Shown here in pieces: positions 13,118 to 13,423 of a stretch of 13,423 bases of DNA. Below the pieces are notes generated by a model. The model was not told where the DNA came from and made no database searches. It was given only the letters and a program-made list of their open reading frames with translations. How positions within the stretch are numbered: the first letter of the stretch is position 1; the number at the start of each line of letters is the position of its first letter. The stretch comes from Desulfobacteraceae bacterium. Its GTDB lineage: Bacteria; Desulfobacterota; DSM-4660; Desulfatiglandales; Desulfatiglandaceae. The position numbers were made by a program, and so were the translations under genes. The stretch covers positions 1 through 13,423 of the forward strand of contig DSCZ01000381.1 in assembly GCA_011048855.1 (NCBI GenBank). Direction: 5' to 3'.

Positions 13118-13262
13118 TATAATAAATAATTATATTAATTTATATTTTTATCCGGAACGTTCAACGGTCCTCAAATTTACTATGGCGAGGAAAGGGAGGA
13201 CGTGACGACCTGTGTTTTCCAACAGGGTTGTCACGCCCTCACCTTTTTGACATCAACTCCGG
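13118..13262 (+). ncRNA. Candidate structured leader or small RNA, copy 2
   Basis: TATAAT (13118-13123) aligns with the -10 of copy 1 when both are anchored on the shared TATTAATTTA (13133-13142). ACGGTCC (13164) and GGCGAGGAAAGGGAGGACGT (13184-13203) then follow in the same order and nearly the same spacing as in 10598-10731. The intrinsic terminator ends at 13248, giving about 118 nt from the predicted start. CCGGAACGTT (13152-13161) can pair with AACTCCGG (13255-13262) with a 2-nt bulge. The -35 is weak. Confidence 0.5.
13194..13248 (+). terminator. Intrinsic terminator/attenuator within RNA element 2
   Basis: GAGG-A-CGTGACGACCTG (13196-13212) pairs with CAGGGTTGTCACG-C-CCTC (13223-13240), with one mismatch, one bulge and two G-U pairs. 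Five T follow at 13244-13248. It lies 40 nt before a start codon, so it can act as an attenuator for that gene. Confidence 0.7.
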
Positions 13263-13287
13263 TTCAATGTCCGCGAGGAGGATTCAA

Positions 13288-13423
13288 ATGCACATGATAA
13301 AAAAGGAAAGTGTCCGCAGATCGGGTGGTTTGCGATTTCACACATTTTACACTCTATTCGCCTGCGCCTTGGTCCTGCTTATCTCGGGGCCTGTCTACGC
13401 CGAAAATTCAGAAGGCACTAGAC
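13288..13423 (+). CDS. N-terminus of a secreted protein (cut by window edge)
   Basis: Only 45 codons are visible. A GAGGAGG ribosome site precedes ATG 13288. The N-terminus has a basic region (KKESVRRSGG), a hydrophobic helix (about 20-34) and a cleavage site after GPVYA, so the mature chain would start ENSEGT. Nothing of the mature domain can be recognised. An outer-membrane TonB-dependent receptor or another periplasmic metal protein would fit the context, but this is a guess. It lies behind RNA element 2. Confidence 0.75.
   Translation, partial: MHMIKKESVRRSGGLRFHTFYTLFACALVLLISGPVYAENSEGTR

Noticed and set aside
13288..13423. Calling the last gene a TonB-dependent receptor
   Set aside because: Only the signal peptide and seven or so mature residues are visible. 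Plug or barrel motifs are outside the window.
1..13423. Mobile elements, CRISPR arrays or tRNA-linked attachment sites
   Set aside because: I found no transposase or integrase motifs, regularly spaced repeats or tRNA. The only clear repeats are the dtxR 5' duplication and the RNA element pair.

Overview
The window looks like chromosome from an anaerobic, iron-using Gram-negative bacterium. The best guess is Desulfobacterota (Desulfuromonas/Geobacter-like). This rests on the dtxR-feoA-feoA-feoB order, a FeoB-associated Cys-rich membrane protein, a downstream DUF4198 protein, several signal-peptide proteins and cysteine-rich small proteins. The assignment is inference from gene content, not from a database match. 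I saw no rRNA, tRNA, insertion sequence or CRISPR array.

Layout. (1) Positions 1-3588, minus strand: an operon read right to left. It encodes an RpiR-family regulator, two dipeptide/oligopeptide ABC permeases (DppB- and DppC-like) and a DppF-like ATPase that runs off the left edge. A sigma70-type promoter flanked by two related palindromes precedes the regulator. (2) Positions 3692-3829: a truncated duplicate of the next gene's promoter and first ~21 codons. (3) Positions 3879-9507, plus strand: a ferrous-iron operon of DtxR-FeoA fusion, FeoA, Cys-rich FeoA, FeoB, FeoB-associated Cys-rich membrane protein, a small secreted protein and a secreted DUF4198 protein. It ends in a hairpin and an intrinsic terminator. 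(4) Positions 9520-10552: a small helical protein of unknown function and a second DtxR paralogue with its own promoter and terminator. (5) Positions 10561-13423: a STAS-like protein with a Cys-rich tail, an AraC-family regulator with an unusually cysteine-rich sensor half, a secreted FmdE-like protein and the start of another secreted protein.

The parts seem linked by regulation. The 14-bp pattern TTAG-N6-CTAA sits at the promoters of both dtxR genes and upstream of the FmdE-like gene. A 7/8 match overlaps the -10 of the promoter ahead of the STAS gene. This suggests one DtxR regulon covering Fe(II) uptake and the distal cluster.

The most novel-looking signal is a duplicated non-coding element at 10584-10731 and 13118-13262. 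Both copies share colinear sequence blocks starting just downstream of a -10, run about 120 nt to an intrinsic terminator, and can form a long-range stem around the whole element. They could be twin metal-responsive leaders (riboswitch or attenuator) or twin small RNAs. Together with the Cys-rich STAS and AraC proteins they are the best candidate here for an undescribed metal-responsive system.
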